DNA of 64,000 nt from Ziziphus jujuba. Its lineage: Eukaryota > Streptophyta > Magnoliopsida > Rosales > Rhamnaceae. The DNA lies in assembly GCF_031755915.1 (NCBI RefSeq), contig NC_083381.1:3608501-3672500 (forward strand). The letters are read 5' to 3'. Shown piece after piece: positions 60,531 to 64,000 of the stretch. Position 1 is the stretch's first letter; every line of letters starts with the position of its first letter. Below the pieces are notes generated by a model. It made no database searches and was not told the origin of the DNA. It was given only the letters and a program-made list of their open reading frames with translations. Both the position numbers and the translations under genes were made by a program.

Positions 60531-62329
60531 CCCTAAAATAAATCATACATACTTAATTACTAACAAACTAATGACATTAAAATCTTAAAGATAATTAAGT
60601 GCATGGTTGCATGTGTGGTTGATAAAAGAATTTTTTTTTTTTTGTTTTTTTTTACTAAACTCCACTTTAAGCTTGAACGCTTAACGAATGGGTGAAAATC
60701 TTTTCGTGATGTAGCTATAGTCGACGCTTTAGCCCAGATACAATCTTGTGATGTTCTTTTAATGTGACAGAGTATAATTTTAATTATTAATTTTATTTAT
60801 GCTTAGGTCGGGGTCATCACTATGGCCTAAATGAACCCTCGTTACAAACTTTTTTAGGAACCACCAAACTTAATGGTTAGTTTATAAATATAATATAATT
60901 AAAGAAGTTTTGTAACAAAAAGTGTATTCTTAATGAGAACTTTTCATTTGTGGCTTGATGTTTTGCATCTATAGTTTAGTTTTATTTATTTTCTATAGTA
61001 TTGCGTTTAGGGGTGTACGTTGGTTCTAATCCAATGGATTCAACAAATATTCAATCTGATTCAATCTAAGTCGGTTTTTGGATTATTTGATTCAATCTAA
61101 TATAAGTGTGACAAATATCCAATCCAATCTAATCCAACTTTGGTCGGTTTAGATTGATTATTTCTATTGGTTTTGATTGGATTCAATTTTTATCCAATCC
61201 ACTTTTCAATATTAATTTTATTCAAAAACTTTACTAGATAAAACACATTCATTCTATTATAATATTTATAAATCATTGAAAAAGAAAAAAAGAACATCAA
61301 AGTTAAAATATAAACTAACAAATATGGAAGGACTTAATATTATAATATTTATTTGATGCATTAATAGAGACATTATCTTAGTTGAATCTTTATCATGTGA
61401 TATAGTCCTTCGTGGGTTGACCATTTAACAGAACCTAAAAGTTCTATAATAGATTGTAGACATGACTTGTTTATCATGTGTTGACATGGACACTTCATGT
61501 TATGCTTTTGGAAATGGCATCACAAATAGTAAAGGCTTTTAGCCGATATAAAATATTTGTGTTGAACGGAAAATTTAAAAAAAAAAAAAAGAAATAAAGA
61601 AAAGAAGAAGAAGAAGAAGAAGATAGGATAAGGAGAAAGATATGGGGAAAGCAAATAGCTCCCAAATCGAATTCTTTATCTATTTTTAAAATCAAAAAAA
61701 TCAAAACATCAAAAATTGATTTCAAAATACAAAATTGAATTTCAAAAACTTGAAATTCAAAATCTTTTATCTGGATTCTCCCACCTCTATAAATAAAGGG
61801 AGAAACCAAAAAAACAAGAAAGGTAGGAAAAAAGTGGGAAAAAATGGGTACAGAGATTCTACCAAGGGAGTTAAAAGAAATCAAGCCAAACAAAAAACAT
61901 TATCTTTTATTCATTTTATCTTCATTTTATCACGTTGGTTTTTAATAATATAAACCTACAAAAATCAAATAAGTGTAGAAGATTATTAAGATAAGCAAGT
62001 CTACTAAAGGGATAAAAAAAAAGGATAATAATGGAAAATGACAGAAAAACAAAAGGCAAAAGTTAAAGGAACAAAGGAAAAGAAAAAAAAAATAATAATA
62101 ATAACGTAAAAAAATTGAAGTGGCAAAACGGCAAAAAAAAAAAAAAAAAAAAAAAAACCACTTGAGCCACGAAAGTTCGTTTTCTTTTTGCAATGCTATT
62201 TTCCTCATTTGTTTTGTTTTAATCCAAAGGATTTCTTTTTCTAAATCCATTTAAGTAAAGGACTTCAAGAGTAAATCAAAACAACAATATTTAAGGCTTA
62301 GTTTTACTCCATTTATAATTGGTCTAAAG
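60531..62329. other. no gene seen
   Basis: AT-rich DNA. About 61010-61200 carries many self-complementary ATCCAATC/GATTGGAT words. 61572-61620 and 62080-62155 are A-rich runs. The reverse frames here are low complexity. Confidence 0.45.
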
Positions 62330-63488
62330 CAAGGTTTGAGAAATCGAAAATTTCATCGATATTTTGGTTTTTCCGTGAGGCAGATAAGAAATTTAGGTCC
62401 TAATTAAAAACAGATAAAATTTTCAAAATTTTCACTGAAATTTCCAATATTTTCACAAAATTTCCATCGAAATTTTCATCAAATATTCATATTAATTCCT
62501 TCACAATTTTATCAAAAAATTTATAATTTCCATGGAAATTTTCAAAAAATTTATGAAAATTTCCAAAATTTCTATAGAAATTTCTATTGAATTTATTTAT
62601 TTTCTCAAAAAATTAATAAACATGATTGATGTTTTAACTTTCTACTTATTTATTATTTTTTTACCAAAATAAATTTAATATTTTTATAAATATTATAAAG
62701 TATATATAAGTTATAATATAGACAAAAATACAAATATACATGTAAAATAAATTATAAATAGTATAAAGTAGATAAATATTATAAATACATACAGGAAATA
62801 TATTCTATAAAAATATAACTAAATAAATTAATAGAATGTTGATGAATATTTATGAAATATCATAATAGTAAGTCGTGGGTATCGTTTTAAATTTAACCAT
62901 TAGAAGATAATAATTTTACATACAGTCTACCAATATTATATAATGATTATCAATTACAACAGCCATATCTAATATAAGATCTACATGGTTACATATTAAC
63001 AATTACATACAAATTTATCAAGGGAACATAACTTTTAATAATTACTTCTTATATTACACAACTCAAAATAAGGATGAGGAAAAAGACCAACAATTTTTAA
63101 CTATTCAGGAGTTATATGTGATATTGAGTTAATTTTTATGAAATATACTGTAACTGCTATAATTATTTTATATATCTTAATTAATAAATTATTTTTATCA
63201 AAAATATATTCTTTTTGCATTTTTTATTGATAATAGTATATTTATGACCATTAACATTTATTATACATTGAGAGAAATAAAATCTATTCAATATTTTTAT
63301 AATTTTTTAAATCAATTTAATAATAATTGATTAAATAAGTTAATCCTAAAGTTTTAATAAAAAATTTTATTTTTTAAAATAAATTTCCATAATTTTTTAT
63401 CGACATTCAATAATTTCTTATATTTCCATAAATATTTCTGCATTTTGAACTTTTGATATTTCTGTCAATACTGATTTTTTGAACCTTA
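62330..63488. mobile_element. hAT-like non-autonomous element (MITE), 1.16 kb
   Basis: The terminal inverted repeats CAAGGTTTGAGAAATCG (left) and TAAGGTTCAAAAAATCAG (right end, reverse complement) match at most positions. The 8-bp flanks GTCTAAAG (62322-62329) and GTCTAAAA (63489-63496) differ at one base, as expected for an old 8-bp target duplication of the hAT superfamily. The interior is AT-rich, full of AAATTTTC words, and codes for nothing. Confidence 0.65.
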
Positions 63489-63496
63489 GTCTAAAA

Positions 63497-64000
63497 TGGT
63501 CTCGTTTAAGATAAATGCACAGCAAAACTATGCTTGCATTTGGATAAGGCATGAGCAAGTAAACAAAATATTGGTTATTTAAGATAAACCCGTTAAATAG
63601 ATGGGTTTTAAATAAACAAAAACAACTTAATTGGTTTATTGGACTTTATTTGCTTATTAAATTAAAGTTGAATTTTTTCTTCTGTTTTTTTTTTGGGGAA
63701 TCAAATTAAAGTGGATTTTAAATGGACCAATAGTCAAAATATGGTTGTCTGTTGGTTGGAAGCCTAACACAAAAAGGCTTTCGACTTTAAAGTTAATTAA
63801 AGTAGAATTTGGCCCAATAACCTTTGAAATGGAGACCAAACAATACTTGTCCATCCCATCAAACTAATTTTTGTTCTACCTATGTATTTTCATTTTACCG
63901 TTATTTTTTAAAAGATTAAAAAACTGAAACATTGACTTCCTTTTCTCTTTCCTTCCCCTCAACTTTGACAGAAGTCATTGAAATGTAAACTTAACACCAC
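63497..64000. other. no gene seen
   Basis: AT-rich end of the window. The 65-codon reverse frame has no recognisable domain. Confidence 0.45.

Noticed and set aside
61495..61893. 132-codon hydrophobic reverse frame
   Set aside because: Phe/Leu/Ser/Ile-rich low complexity over A-rich DNA, with no recognisable domain and no gene context.
1..64000. CRISPR arrays, bacterial operons, rRNA or tRNA genes
   Set aside because: The window is plant nuclear DNA. The direct repeats seen are LTRs, satellites or local duplications, and the 5S-like segment is a decayed TRIM part rather than a 5S gene. I could not scan exhaustively for tRNAs by eye.

Overview
This window is nuclear DNA of a flowering plant, almost certainly a eudicot. 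It holds a TIR-NBS-LRR (TNL) resistance-type gene (a class essentially restricted to dicots), a P-class pentatricopeptide-repeat gene, ankyrin/PGG-domain gene remnants, and a dense load of Ty3/gypsy and Ty1/copia retrotransposons in AT-rich DNA. I see no gene that is clearly intact: every host gene recognised here carries stops, frameshifts or truncation. I could not name the species.

Layout. 1-1433: 3' end of a Ty3/gypsy element (CRM-like chromovirus) with a tandem-repeat expansion at the start of its LTR. 2.65-5.57 kb: a truncated PPR pseudogene and flanks, matched by a second diverged copy at 22.56-25.2 kb in which the PPR coding region is replaced by a reversed gag remnant. 5.57-20.38 kb: a cluster of CRM-like elements with LTRs of about 880 bp. 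It reads as a tandem, LTR-sharing array on the + strand (LTRs at 5.83, 14.30 and 19.50 kb), with one element on the - strand (8404-14019) inserted in it. The two most complete copies keep gag and protease but share one deletion of reverse transcriptase, RNase H and the integrase core, so they look like a non-autonomous subfamily. 20.7-21.8 kb: an ankyrin/PGG pseudogene.

25.2-59.9 kb is dominated by six copies of one very long LTR (2.8-3.8 kb, ends TGTAA.ACCCCGTCC ... GGACGG.TCCTGACA). Three have perfect or near-perfect 5-bp target duplications and are solo LTRs. One (starting at 42425) still has its tRNA-iMet primer-binding site and a remnant of Tekay/Del-type protease-reverse transcriptase, which identifies the family. 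Three of the six form a three-level nest (42.4-52.5 kb). Together they make up roughly 19 kb.

The TNL pseudogene (33.1-41.6 kb, - strand) lies between these LTRs. Its 5-kb first intron contains a 398-bp TRIM element with a perfect target duplication, a fold-back MITE candidate and a decayed duplicate of the start of its NBS exon. 52.45-53.15 kb carries a 5S-rRNA-like, Cassandra-type repeat. 53.8-60.1 kb is a decayed copia element with a giant solo LTR in one of its LTRs. The last 4 kb hold an ankyrin fragment and a 1.16-kb hAT-like non-autonomous element.

No operon, CRISPR array, rRNA or tRNA gene was recognised. Similarities between repeat copies were judged by eye, so percentages and edges are approximate unless a target duplication fixes them.
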